Below, piece after piece: positions 7,196-15,847 of a stretch of 64,000 nucleotides of DNA. Source of the DNA: Novosphingobium sp. (GTDB lineage Bacteria > Pseudomonadota > Alphaproteobacteria > Sphingomonadales > Sphingomonadaceae); assembly GCA_026400375.1 (NCBI GenBank), contig JAPLPG010000329.1, forward strand, positions 1-64,000, written 5' to 3'. Both the position numbers and the translations under genes were made by a program. Under the pieces are notes generated by a model. That model did not search any database and was not told the DNA's origin. It worked only from the letters and a program-made list of their open reading frames with translations. Positions within the stretch are counted from its first letter, which is position 1. Each line of letters opens with the position of its first letter.

Positions 7196-9788
7196 TGGCT
7201 TGCGCCTTCAACTGATAGAGCAGGTCCAGCGCCTCACGCGGGGAAAGCGCGTCGATGTCCAGCGCGTTCAGGCTCTCGCGCAGGGCGTCCACCTTCTCCT
7301 CTGCAGCCTCGATCGCGGCGGCAAACAGCGGCAGGTCATCAAGCCCCGCGGCAAGGCCCCCGGTGGCGGCGCGGCCCTTTTCCAGCTTTTCCAGCACCGA
7401 CTTGGCCCGTTTCAGCACCGGCGCCGGGACGCCTGCCAGCCGCGCCACGGCCAGGCCATAGGACTTGTCGGCCGGGCCTTGCGCCAGTTCGTGCAGCAGC
7501 ACCAGATCGCCCTTCCATTCGCGCGCCCGCACATGGTGCAGCGACAGCGAATCGCAGGATTCGGCCAGCCGGGCGAGTTCATGATAGTGCGTGGCGAACA
7601 GGCAGCGGCAGCGGTTGATCGAATGGACCGCCTCGGCCACCGCCCAGGCCAGTGCCAGCCCATCGTAGGTGGATGTGCCGCGCCCCACCTCGTCAAGGAT
7701 CACGAAGCTGCGGTCGGTGGCCTGGCTGAGGATCGCGGCGGTCTCCACCATCTCGACCATGAAGGTCGAGCGCCCCCGCGCCAGATTGTCCGAAGCGCCC
7801 ACGCGGCTGAACAGGCGGTCCACCAGCCCGACCTTGGCCGCTTGCGCGGGCACGAACCCGCCCGCCTGCGCCAGCAGCACGATCAGCGCGTTCTGGCGCA
7901 GGAACGTGGACTTGCCGCCCATGTTCGGCCCGCCCACCAGCCACAGCCGATCCTGCGGCCCCAGCGCGCAATCGTTGGCAACGAACCGTTTGCCCTTCGC
8001 CGCCAGCGCGGCCTCCACCACCGGATGGCGCCCGCCGGTGATCTCCAGGCAGGGCTCGTCGACCACGCGCGGCAGCGCCCAGCCGCCCTCGGCCGCGCGT
8101 TCGGCCTGTCCTGCGGCCACGTCGATCCGGGCGAGCGCGGCGGCGGTGGCGGCAATCGCCTCTCTGGCCCGCACCGCGTGGCCCACCAGATCCTCGAAAT
8201 GCGCCTCTTCCGCCGCCAGCGAATGGCCACCGCTTTCGGCAATGCGGCTGGCTTCCTCGTGCAGCGCCAGCGCATTGAAGCGCACCGCGCCGGCCATCGT
8301 CTGGCGGTGGGTAAAGCCGGTTTCCGGGGCCATCAGCCGGTCGGCATGCTTGGCCGGAACCTCGATGAAATAGCCCAGCACGCCGTTGTGGCGGATCTTC
8401 AGCGCGGCGATGCCGGTCTCGTCGCGGTACCTGGCCTCCAGCGCGGCGATGGCGCGGCGGGCATTGCCCGATACGCGGCGCAATTCGTCCAGCCCCGCGT
8501 CATAGCCCTCGGCGATGAACCCGCCCTGCGATCGTTCGGTCGGCGGCGCGGGCACCAGCGCGCGGGCGTAGAGATCGGTCAGCGCGCCATGGCCCGACAG
8601 CGCAGGCAGCAGCGTCGCCATCGGTTCGGGCATGTCCGTGCGGGAAACAAGCACATCGTGCAGCCGCCGCGCCTCGCTCAACCCATCGCGCAATTGCCCC
8701 AGATCGCGCGGAGAGCCACGCCCCGCCACCACGCGGCCCAGCGCGCGGCCCACATCGGGCAGCGCGCGCAGCACGGCGCGCAGATCGCCGCGCAGCAGCG
8801 GATCGTCATGCAGCCAGCTGACCAGTTCCAGCCGCCGGTTGATCGCCCGCGCATCGGTCAGCGGCGCAGACAGGTCTTCGGCCAGCAGCCGCGCGCCTGC
8901 ACCGGTCACGCAGCGGTCGATCGCCTCGGCCAGCGAACCACGGCGCGTGCCGCTGCTGCTTGTCAGGATTTCAAGGCTGGTCCGCGTGGCCTCGTCCATC
9001 GCCATGTGGGTGCCGGCTTCGCGCACCACCGGCGGCAGCAGCAGCGGCAGGCTGCCGCGCCCGACATGGTCGAGATAGGCGATCAGCCCGCCGGCCGCCG
9101 CCAGCATCGCGCGGCTGAACTGGCCGAACCCGTCGAGCGTCGAAACCCCATGCAGGCCCTTCAGCCGCGATTCGCCCTCGTCGCTGGAGAACGACCGATT
9201 CGGCCGGTGTACGCATTCAACCGGAGCCTCGGCCCAGCCTTCTGCAGCCACCACCTCGCTCGCGCCCAGCCGCGCCAGCGCCGCCCCCATCTGGTCGGCG
9301 GTGCACTCCTCCAGCTCCATCCGCCCTGTCGAGATGTCGCAGGCGGCCACCCCGATCACCCCGCGCACTTCGCACACCGCAGCCAGCACATTGGCCCGGC
9401 GCGGTTCGAGCAGCGCCTCTTCGGTCAGCGTGCCCGCGGTCACGAAGCGCACGATATCGCGTGCCACCAGGGCCTTGGAACCGCCGCGTTTGCGGGCTTC
9501 CTCGGGCGTTTCCACCTGTTCGGCAATGGCCACGCGGCACCCGGCCTTGATCAGCCGGGCAAGATAGCCCTCGGCCGAATGCACCGGCACCCCGCACATC
9601 GGGATCGGCGCGCCGCCGTGTTCGCCCCGGCTGGTCAGAGCGATGTCGAGCACTTGCGCCGCGATCTTCGCATCATCGAAGAACAGTTCGAAGAAATCGC
9701 CCATGCGGTAGAACAGCAGGCACTCGCCCGCCTGCTCCTTGAGAGCAAGATATTGCACCATCATCGGAGTTGGGGCATTAGGCGTCAC
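7188..9788 (-). CDS. mutS: DNA mismatch repair protein MutS
   Basis: MutS recognises mispairs and recruits MutL in an ATP-dependent way. From the GTG at 9788 the protein has 866 residues, a normal length. Residues 30-35 are GDFFELF with the mismatch-wedge Phe-x-Glu. The connector, lever and clamp regions follow. The ATPase has Walker A GGPNMGGKST (619-628), Walker B VILDEVGRGTSTYDG (from about 696) and FATHYHEL (the H-loop). The C-terminus PREALDLLYQLK is the usual dimerisation tail. Starts at 9764 or 9761 (ATG-ATG) are also possible, and no candidate has a strong ribosome-binding site. GTG is preferred because sphingomonad MutS proteins usually carry a few residues before PMM. The frame remains open far upstream but only as antisense to other genes. 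It is coupled to the downstream nucleosidase. Confidence 0.96.
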   Translation of the reverse strand: MTPNAPTPMMVQYLALKEQAGECLLFYRMGDFFELFFDDAKIAAQVLDIALTSRGEHGGAPIPMCGVPVHSAEGYLARLIKAGCRVAIAEQVETPEEARKRGGSKALVARDIVRFVTAGTLTEEALLEPRRANVLAAVCEVRGVIGVAACDISTGRMELEECTADQMGAALARLGASEVVAAEGWAEAPVECVHRPNRSFSSDEGESRLKGLHGVSTLDGFGQFSRAMLAAAGGLIAYLDHVGRGSLPLLLPPVVREAGTHMAMDEATRTSLEILTSSSGTRRGSLAEAIDRCVTGAGARLLAEDLSAPLTDARAINRRLELVSWLHDDPLLRGDLRAVLRALPDVGRALGRVVAGRGSPRDLGQLRDGLSEARRLHDVLVSRTDMPEPMATLLPALSGHGALTDLYARALVPAPPTERSQGGFIAEGYDAGLDELRRVSGNARRAIAALEARYRDETGIAALKIRHNGVLGYFIEVPAKHADRLMAPETGFTHRQTMAGAVRFNALALHEEASRIAESGGHSLAAEEAHFEDLVGHAVRAREAIAATAAALARIDVAAGQAERAAEGGWALPRVVDEPCLEITGGRHPVVEAALAAKGKRFVANDCALGPQDRLWLVGGPNMGGKSTFLRQNALIVLLAQAGGFVPAQAAKVGLVDRLFSRVGASDNLARGRSTFMVEMVETAAILSQATDRSFVILDEVGRGTSTYDGLALAWAVAEAVHSINRCRCLFATHYHELARLAESCDSLSLHHVRAREWKGDLVLLHELAQGPADKSYGLAVARLAGVPAPVLKRAKSVLEKLEKGRAATGGLAAGLDDLPLFAAAIEAAEEKVDALRESLNALDIDALSPREALDLLYQLKAQANG

Positions 9789-9962
9789 GCGGAGGTGGCT
9801 AGACCAGCCGCGCGTGTTTCTCAAACCATCGAAGCTGGATATCCGCAACTGCGCGCCCGAAAGGTTTGCAAGACCACGGGCACGGTGACGCGGGTGAGTT
9901 GGGGTAAGCAGAGTTTGACGCAAGTCCGCGAAAAGAGCTGGTTCGATTCGGTCAAGACGCTG

Positions 9963-11558
9963 ATGGCCCGCGCAGGCGCGCTGCCGTGGCTGTCCGGGCC
10001 GGGCATTGCCATCGGCATCCTGCTGATCTGCGCGCCTTTCGCGCTGGTCGATGTGCCGCCCCTGATCGACGTGCCGGGCCACATGGGCGCCGCCGCGATC
10101 GAAGCGGCCGGGCCGGGCAATCCGCTCGAACAGTATTTCACCTGGAAGTGGGTGTTCACGCTGAACATCGGCGGCGGCGTGCTGATGAAGGTGCTGGGCG
10201 CGCAGTTCGGCATCCTGGCTGCCGGGTGGTGGAGCACGGTGCTGGCCACCGGCCTGTTCGCCGGCGGCTGCCTGTGGACCATCCGCATGCTCAACCCCCG
10301 TGGCGGCCACGCGGCGGCATGGTCGCTTATGTTCGTGTTCAGCTTCCCGCTGCTGACCGGCTTCCTCAATTACATCCTCGCCACCGGCCTTGCGCTGACC
10401 GCCTTCGGTGCCTCGCTGTGGCTGGAAAAGAACCCGCGGGCGCGGGCCACGATGCTGATCATCGCGCAGCCGGTGGCGATGCTGTGCCATGCCATCGGCG
10501 GTCTGTTGCTGGCGCTGCTGGTGGGCGCGCACGCGCTGGGCCGGGCGCTGGACGAACTGCCTGCGGGCTGGCGCCTGCGCGATTTCACCAATCGCGAATG
10601 GTTGAAGACGCTCGACTGGAAGGCCATTGGCCTGCGCCTGTGGCAGGCCTGCTGGCCGCTGCTGGCCACGGTCATCACCATCGCCTTGTGGAAGGCGTTC
10701 TCGCCGCCGGTCAAGTCGATGAACATCTGGCGCTGGGACCAGAAGGCCTGGTCGTTCGTGCTGACGCTGCGCGATCAGTCCAAGCTGCTCGATTTCACCA
10801 CCTCGATCATCGCCGGCCTGCTGGTGCTGGTCGGCCCGTTCCTTGGCGCGAAGTGGCGCTGGCGGCAGGGCCTTCCGGCGCTTACCGTGTTCCTGCTGTT
10901 CCTCGCCATTCCCAGCGACATCAACGGATCGTCGTTCGTCGATATCCGCCTGCTGCCGGTGGCGGCGATGCTCGGCCTTGGCCTGCAGGACTGGAGCGGT
11001 GCGCGCCGTCCGGAATGGGCAAAGGCGGTCGCCTATCTGGGCATGGCGCTGCTCGCGGTGCGGCTTGCCGTCACGGCGTGGAGCTTCAACGACTACGCCG
11101 TCGATTACAACAAGCAGCTTTCGGCGCTGACGCATGTCGAACCGGGCAGCCGCGTGCTGGCCTTCGTCGAACATTCCTGCCTCGATGAATCGTGGCGCAA
11201 CACCCGCCGCGATCATCTGGCCAGCCTTGCCAGCCTCTATCGGCAGGCCTGGGTGAACGACAACTGGGCGGTGCCGGGCCTGCACATGGTCGTGCCGCGC
11301 TTCCGCCCGGGCCGCAATTTCACCGCCGATCCTTCGGAATTCGTGTGGTCGCGCCGCTGTGCCGGTGGCTGGCGGCGCAATGTCGACAGCGCGCTGAAGA
11401 CCGCCCCGATCGAGCGTGTCGATTTCGTCTGGCTGATCGATACCGGCCTGCCGCGCCGCGCCGATCCGCGCCTGCAGCTGGTCTGGCAGGAAGGCCGCAG
11501 CCTGCTGTTCAAGGTTCGCCGCCTGGGCGTTCCGGCGCGGGATGTGCCGGACCTGTGA
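9963..11558 (+). CDS. Large membrane protein of unknown function with GT-C-like layout
   Basis: A 531-residue protein I cannot name. It begins with a membrane segment (WLSGPGIAIGILLICAPFALV), then a short extracytoplasmic loop with VPPLIDVPGHMG. This acidic loop after helix 1 is reminiscent of GT-C glycosyltransferases. About nine further hydrophobic segments follow up to residue 390. The soluble C-terminal 140 residues contain SRVLAFVEHSC, RRDHLASLASLYR and the closing VDFVWLIDTGLP...LQLVWQEGRSLLFKV. That ending resembles the periplasmic ends of alphaproteobacterial GT-C-like proteins. I infer an envelope glycan or polyprenyl-linked transfer role, weakly. The start is uncertain: in-frame GTG at 9885 and 9894 and TTG at 9915 are alternatives to the ATG at 9963. 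It is divergent from mutS. Confidence 0.75.
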   Translation: MARAGALPWLSGPGIAIGILLICAPFALVDVPPLIDVPGHMGAAAIEAAGPGNPLEQYFTWKWVFTLNIGGGVLMKVLGAQFGILAAGWWSTVLATGLFAGGCLWTIRMLNPRGGHAAAWSLMFVFSFPLLTGFLNYILATGLALTAFGASLWLEKNPRARATMLIIAQPVAMLCHAIGGLLLALLVGAHALGRALDELPAGWRLRDFTNREWLKTLDWKAIGLRLWQACWPLLATVITIALWKAFSPPVKSMNIWRWDQKAWSFVLTLRDQSKLLDFTTSIIAGLLVLVGPFLGAKWRWRQGLPALTVFLLFLAIPSDINGSSFVDIRLLPVAAMLGLGLQDWSGARRPEWAKAVAYLGMALLAVRLAVTAWSFNDYAVDYNKQLSALTHVEPGSRVLAFVEHSCLDESWRNTRRDHLASLASLYRQAWVNDNWAVPGLHMVVPRFRPGRNFTADPSEFVWSRRCAGGWRRNVDSALKTAPIERVDFVWLIDTGLPRRADPRLQLVWQEGRSLLFKVRRLGVPARDVPDL

Positions 11559-11669
11559 TCGGGTTCCGCCAATCCTGATCCGGCGCGCCTTGACGTAGCG
11601 GAAAAGTGCAGACACTGCGGACACCACACTCGTCCGACCAGTCACGGGCGTCCAGTCACGGGGATCTAC

Positions 11670-13934
11670 ATGACCGAGGAAAGCAACGTCCGCTTCACCG
11701 AGCGCGAGGCGCTTTTCTACCACAACACCATTCGCCCCGGTAAGATCGAGATCATCGCGTCCAAGCCGATGGCGACGCAGCGCGATCTCAGCCTTGCCTA
11801 TTCGCCGGGCGTGGCCGTGCCGGTGCGCGTGATCGCCGAAGACCCGGCGACCGCCTATGACTATACCGCCAAGGGCAATCTGGTGGCGGTGATCTCCAAT
11901 GGCACCGCCATCCTTGGCCTGGGCAATCTGGGCGCGCTGGCATCCAAGCCGGTGATGGAAGGCAAGGCGGTGCTGTTCAAGCGCTTTGCCGATGTCGATT
12001 CGATCGATATCGAACTGGCCACCGAAGATCCCGATGCCTTCATCGAAGCGGTGACGCTGATGGAGCCGACCTTCGGCGGCATCAACCTTGAAGACATCAA
12101 GGCGCCCGAATGCTTCATCATCGAACAGACGCTGAAAGAGCGGCTGAAGATTCCGGTGATGCACGATGACCAGCACGGCACCGCGATCATCTCCGCCGCG
12201 GGCCTGCTCAACGCCTGCCACCTGACCGGGCGCAAGCTGGAAGACGTCAAGGTTGTGGTCAATGGCGCCGGTGCGGCGGCAATTGCCTGCACCGCGCTGA
12301 TCAAGGCGATGGGCGTGCGCCACAACAACGTGATCATGTGTGATCGGTCGGGCGTGATCTATCGCGGCCGCGAATCGGGCATGGACCAGTGGAAGAGCGC
12401 GCACGCGGTCGATACCTCGGCCCGCAGCCTCGAAGATGCGCTCGATGGCGCGGACATTTTCCTCGGCCTTTCGGCGGCAGGCGCATTGCGGCCCGACTGG
12501 ATGGCCAAGATGGCGCCGCAGCCGATCATCTTTGCGATGGCCAACCCCGATCCGGAAATCACACCGCCAGATGCCAAGGCGGTGCGCCCCGATTGCATCG
12601 TCGCCACCGGGCGTTCGGACTATCCGAACCAGGTCAACAACGTGCTGGGTTTCCCGTTCATCTTCCGTGGCGCGCTGGACGTGCGGGCCACCACGATCAA
12701 CGAGGAAATGAAGATTGCCGCTGCCGAAGCCATCGCCAAGCTGGCGCGCGAACCGGTGCCGGAAGAAGTGGCCGCAGCTTATGGCATGAACCACACCTTC
12801 GGCCTCGACTACATCATCCCCGCCCCGTTCGACCCGCGCCTGATGGAGGTGGTGTCCTCTGCCGTGGCACAGGCGGCGATGGATTCGGGCGTGGCGCAAA
12901 AGCCGATCGAGGACATGGAGGCCTATCGCAACAGCCTCAAGGCGCGGCTGAACCCGACCACGTCGGTGCTGACCAACGTGTTTGCGCAGGCCAAGGCCAA
13001 TCCCAAGCGCGTGGTCTTTGCCGAAGCCGAAAACGAGGTGGTGCTGCGCGCCGCCATCCAGTTCCGCGATTTCGGCTATGGCACCCCGGTGCTGGTCGGC
13101 CGCACCCAGGCGGTGCTCGACCGGCTGATCGAACTTGGCGTCAGCAATCCCGATTCCTACGAGATCCACAACTCGCTGGTATCGCCGCTGGTGCCCGACA
13201 TGGTCACCTACCTGTACGACCGCCTGCAACGGCGCGGCTACATGGAGCGTGACGTCCGGCGCATGGTCAACCAGGACCGCAACGTCTTCGCCTCGCTGCT
13301 CGTCGCGCTGGGCCATGGCGATGCGCTGATCACCGGCATGACCCGCACCTTCGCGCAGTCGATCAAGGATGTGCGCCGCGTGCTCGATCCCAAGCCCGGG
13401 CACCTGCCGTTCGGCATCCACCTGATGGTGGCCAAGAACTACACCGTGTTCATCGCCGATACGACCGTGAACGAACGCCCCAGCGCCGAGGAACTGGCCC
13501 ACATCGCGCGTGAAACCGCCGCAGTTGCCCGCCGCATGGGCCACGAACCGCGCGTGGCGTTCATCTCCTACGCCACCTTCGGCAACCCCAACGGCCGCTT
13601 CCTCGAACCGATCCGCGGCGCGGTGTCGATCCTCGATGCCGATAATCCCGGGTTCGAATACGAAGGCGAACTGGCGCCCGATGCGGCGCTGAACCCGAAG
13701 GTCATGGCCAACTATCCGTTCAGCCGCCTGTCCGGCCCTGCCAACGTGCTGATCATGCCCGGCCTGCAATCGGCCAACATCTCGGCCAAGCTGCTGCGCG
13801 AACTGGCGGGCAATGCGGTGATCGGGCCAATGCTGATCGGCATGGAAAAGCCGGTCCAGATCGCCCCGATGACCTCGCTCGCGCCCGATATCCTGACGCT
13901 GGCCGTGCTGGCGGCAGCAGGGGTGGTCGGCTAA
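11670..13934 (+). CDS. maeB: NADP-dependent malic enzyme with C-terminal phosphotransacetylase-like domain
   Basis: MaeB decarboxylates malate to pyruvate, giving NADPH and linking the TCA cycle to gluconeogenesis. The 754-residue protein is the long proteobacterial form. The malic N-domain has LAYSPGVAVPV, the catalytic region MHDDQHGTAI and the metal-site residues nearby. The NAD(P) domain follows with VVNGAGAAAIA, and FAMANPDPEI. From about residue 430 (VLTNVFAQAKANPKRVVFAEAEN) there is a PTA-like domain, which in E. coli MaeB is regulatory (acetyl-CoA sensing) and not known to be catalytic. The ATG at 11670 is clear. The 111-base upstream gap contains a short direct repeat of CAGTCACGGG. 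It is monocistronic, since the next gene is on the other strand. Confidence 0.97.
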   Translation: MTEESNVRFTEREALFYHNTIRPGKIEIIASKPMATQRDLSLAYSPGVAVPVRVIAEDPATAYDYTAKGNLVAVISNGTAILGLGNLGALASKPVMEGKAVLFKRFADVDSIDIELATEDPDAFIEAVTLMEPTFGGINLEDIKAPECFIIEQTLKERLKIPVMHDDQHGTAIISAAGLLNACHLTGRKLEDVKVVVNGAGAAAIACTALIKAMGVRHNNVIMCDRSGVIYRGRESGMDQWKSAHAVDTSARSLEDALDGADIFLGLSAAGALRPDWMAKMAPQPIIFAMANPDPEITPPDAKAVRPDCIVATGRSDYPNQVNNVLGFPFIFRGALDVRATTINEEMKIAAAEAIAKLAREPVPEEVAAAYGMNHTFGLDYIIPAPFDPRLMEVVSSAVAQAAMDSGVAQKPIEDMEAYRNSLKARLNPTTSVLTNVFAQAKANPKRVVFAEAENEVVLRAAIQFRDFGYGTPVLVGRTQAVLDRLIELGVSNPDSYEIHNSLVSPLVPDMVTYLYDRLQRRGYMERDVRRMVNQDRNVFASLLVALGHGDALITGMTRTFAQSIKDVRRVLDPKPGHLPFGIHLMVAKNYTVFIADTTVNERPSAEELAHIARETAAVARRMGHEPRVAFISYATFGNPNGRFLEPIRGAVSILDADNPGFEYEGELAPDAALNPKVMANYPFSRLSGPANVLIMPGLQSANISAKLLRELAGNAVIGPMLIGMEKPVQIAPMTSLAPDILTLAVLAAAGVVG

Positions 13935-13944
13935 GGCCCACCCG

Positions 13945-14110
13945 CGGCCCCTCCCGCAAGCGGGAGGGGGCAGGACAACGCTTTTGCGCCCCCGCGAAGG
14001 GGGGGGCCTCGGCGTTCTAACGGAGCGGTTCAGTAAAACGCCTGAGGCCCCCGCCTTCCGGCAAAGCCGGAAGTTTATCCCGAGCTTGTCGAAGGGCGGG
14101 GGCGCAGCGG
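13945..14110. repeat. Composite GC-rich palindromic intergenic region
   Basis: The gap between the convergent maeB and thiSG genes is filled with short palindromes. These are CCTCCCGCAAGCGGGAGG (from about 13955), a G-rich run at 14000-14009, and a pair of GGCCCCCGC/GCGGGGGC-like arms at about 14044-14104 enclosing CTTCCGGCAAAGCCGGAAG. A half copy of repeat family A (GAGCTTGTCGAAGGGC, 14078-14098) is embedded. It probably terminates both genes and looks like nested insertion of mobile-type repeats. Confidence 0.6.
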
Positions 14111-14117
14111 TTTAGGG

Positions 14118-15131
14118 CTAGATCAACCCCGCCAGCGGGCTGCTGGGATCGGCGTACTTGCGCGTCTGCATCCGCCCGGCAAGATAGGCATCGCGCCCGG
14201 CCTGCACGGCCAGCTTCATCGCGCGGGCCATGCGGATCGGGTCGCGGGCCTCGGCAATCGCGGTGTTCATCAGCACGCCATCGCAGCCAAGCTCCATCGC
14301 CACGGCGGCTTCCGAAGCGGTGCCGACGCCGGCATCGACCAGCACCGGAACCTTGGCGCCTTCCACGATCAGGCGGATCGTCACGCGGTTCTGGATGCCA
14401 AGGCCCGATCCGATCGGCGCGCCCAGTGGCATCACCGCAACTGCGCCCGCGTCTTCAAGCTGCTTGGCTGCGATCGGATCGTCCACGCAATAGACCATCG
14501 GAAGAAAGCCTTCCTTGGCAAGCACTTCGGTGGCGCGGATGGTTTCGACCATGTTGGGATAGAGCGTCCGCGCCTCGCCCAGCACTTCCAGCTTCACCAG
14601 ATCCCAGCCGCCCGCCTCGCGCGCCAGGCGCAGCGTGCGGATCGCGTCTTCGGCGGTGAAGCAGCCCGCGGTGTTGGGCAGGTAGGTGATCTTCTTCGGG
14701 TCGATATAATCGGTCAGCATCGGCGCCTTGGGGTCCGACACGTTGACCCGGCGCACCGCCACGGTGACGATTTCCGCGCCCGAGGCTGCCACCGCCGCCG
14801 CGTTCTGTTCGAAGTCCTTGTATTTTCCGGTTCCCACGATCAGGCGCGAGGAGAAGGTGCGGCCAGCAACGGTCCAGGTATCTACTGGCCAGGTATCAGC
14901 GTTTGTATCCGTCACGTCAGTCTGTCCTCCACCCACGAAATGCACGATTTCCAGAACGTCGCCATCGGCGATCTGCACATCGGCCAGCGTCGAACGCGGG
15001 ACGATTTCGCCATTGCGCTCGACAGCGACCTTGGTGGGTTCAAGATCGAGACTGCGCACCAGATCGGCGATCGAGCCGGATGCTGCACGGCGCGGTTCGC
15101 CGTTCACGGTCAGGGATAGCATTGCGGTCAT
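14118..15131 (-). CDS. thiG: Fused sulfur carrier ThiS / thiazole synthase ThiG
   Basis: A single 337-residue chain joins ThiS to ThiG. Residues 4-68 are ThiS, a ubiquitin-like sulfur carrier ([35 protein letters not shown]), including the Gly-Gly that normally ends free ThiS and is thiocarboxylated. A linker of about 15 residues ([15 protein letters not shown]) leads to ThiG. ThiG has [13 protein letters not shown], with the Schiff-base lysine further on in VKLEVLGE, and the phosphate loops [11 protein letters not shown] and [13 protein letters not shown]. ThiG makes the thiazole phosphate of thiamin from DXP, dehydroglycine and ThiS sulfur. Such fusions are annotated in other alphaproteobacteria. 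Because the carrier needs a free C-terminal Gly, cleavage after GG or another mechanism is implied. No TPP riboswitch is apparent upstream. Confidence 0.95.
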   Translation of the reverse strand: MTAMLSLTVNGEPRRAASGSIADLVRSLDLEPTKVAVERNGEIVPRSTLADVQIADGDVLEIVHFVGGGQTDVTDTNADTWPVDTWTVAGRTFSSRLIVGTGKYKDFEQNAAAVAASGAEIVTVAVRRVNVSDPKAPMLTDYIDPKKITYLPNTAGCFTAEDAIRTLRLAREAGGWDLVKLEVLGEARTLYPNMVETIRATEVLAKEGFLPMVYCVDDPIAAKQLEDAGAVAVMPLGAPIGSGLGIQNRVTIRLIVEGAKVPVLVDAGVGTASEAAVAMELGCDGVLMNTAIAEARDPIRMARAMKLAVQAGRDAYLAGRMQTRKYADPSSPLAGLI

Positions 15132-15173
15132 GGGGGACGCTTTAGCGATGCGTCAGAGCGGCGCAAGGCCGGG

Positions 15174-15213
15174 TTAGGTGCAGCCAGGTGCGTCTAGGTG
15201 CGTCTAGGTGCAG
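15174..15213. repeat. Four 10-bp tandem repeat units upstream of thiSG
   Basis: AGGTGC recurs every 10 bases four times, with the two central units identical (AGGTGCGTCT). The block starts about 43 bases before the thiSG start. The period is close to one helical turn. It could be slippage, or phased binding sites. No function is assigned. Confidence 0.6.
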
Positions 15214-15224
15214 TTCAGGAATCT

Positions 15225-15325
15225 CCCCCTCTTCTTCAGAGGAGGGGGCCGGGGGGTGGTGATTTTTCGCACGTCGCGCTGTCTTCCGCACCACCCCCAA
15301 ACCCCCTCCTCTGAAGAAGAGGGGG
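15225..15325. repeat. Palindromic intergenic repeat, family E
   Basis: Inverted repeat of about 100 bases. The left arm begins CCCCCTCTTCTTCAGAGGAG and continues into GGGGGTGGTG. The right arm begins CACCACCCCC and ends CCTCTGAAGAAGAGGGG. The arms pair over nearly 35 bases with a loop of about 30 bases that includes TTTTTCGCACG. It lies between the tandem repeat upstream of thiSG and the stop of the MerC-like gene. Only this copy is seen in the window. Confidence 0.75.
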
Positions 15326-15336
15326 CCTTCAGGTCT

Positions 15337-15717
15337 TCAGGAATTGCAGGAGTTGGTGCGGATATTGATCACGTGCGCGATGGCGACCAGCACCACGCCA
15401 GCCACCGTCAGCATCACTTCCGCGCTGCCATGTCCCACCGCCACCGCCGCGCCCATCAGTGCCAGGCCGCTGCCGCCGATGGCCAGCGGCAGCATCCGCC
15501 CGTGCCGCAATGCGCCCAGGCCGATCGTGGCCGCGCCGATGGCAAGGGCAAAGGCAAGGCCCCAGCGGTGCCAATCGGGATCGAGCAGCACTCCGCCGCC
15601 AACGCCCAGGATTCCCACGAGAAAGACGCCCGCCACGCAGTGAATCAGGCACAGGCCCGAAAGGATCACGCCGAACCGGTCGAGCCGGGCGCGCAAGGTG
15701 GGGAAGGCATCGCTCAT
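15337..15717 (-). CDS. MerC domain-containing membrane protein
   Basis: A 126-residue protein with four hydrophobic segments. Near the first is GLCLIHC (Cys23, His26, Cys27), the metal-binding CxxHC-like feature of the MerC family of inner-membrane proteins first known from mercury operons. A further Cys lies near the C-terminus (TNSC). No merA, merT, merP or merR is nearby, so mercury uptake is unlikely. A near-perfect Zur-type palindrome lies just upstream (15732-15748), so I infer zinc-regulated expression and a possible role in zinc acquisition. The ATG at 15717 is chosen. An ATG at 15729 would add four residues (MLVQ) but leaves no room for a ribosome-binding site beside the palindrome. 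Confidence 0.8.
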   Translation of the reverse strand: MSDAFPTLRARLDRFGVILSGLCLIHCVAGVFLVGILGVGGGVLLDPDWHRWGLAFALAIGAATIGLGALRHGRMLPLAIGGSGLALMGAAVAVGHGSAEVMLTVAGVVLVAIAHVINIRTNSCNS

Positions 15718-15731
15718 CTGCACCAGCATAT

Positions 15732-15748
15732 ATGTTATAGTGTAACAT
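15732..15748. promoter_or_regulatory. Candidate Zur-type operator upstream of the MerC-like gene
   Basis: ATGTTATAGTGTAACAT is a 17-base palindrome with perfect 6-base arms (ATGTTA/TAACAT). It closely resembles the proteobacterial Zur consensus core ATGTTATANTATAACAT. It ends 15 bases before the start at 15717, so a bound repressor would block transcription of the MerC-like gene. The AT-richness stands out from the surroundings. Confidence 0.6.
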
Positions 15749-15847
15749 GACGCAAGGTAGCCTGCCGAACAATTTTGCCCGAACGTCCGGGCGCGCGGCC
15801 CAACAATCCCCCTTGCGGTTTTGCGGGCTCGGGAGCAGGGCGGGGCC

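Noticed and set aside
9789-13769. The mutS frame stays open for about 1,300 further codons upstream of the mutS start.
   Set aside because: That part is antisense to the membrane protein and maeB and reads as His/Arg/Gly-rich low-complexity sequence. High GC content makes long antisense frames common.
14900-15225. TPP riboswitch upstream of thiSG.
   Set aside because: No THI-element core (CUGAGA and related conserved helices) was seen. The upstream DNA is tandem and inverted repeat.
15337-15717. Mercury resistance operon.
   Set aside because: Only a MerC-like gene is present, without merR, merT, merP or merA, and the upstream palindrome fits zinc rather than mercury control.
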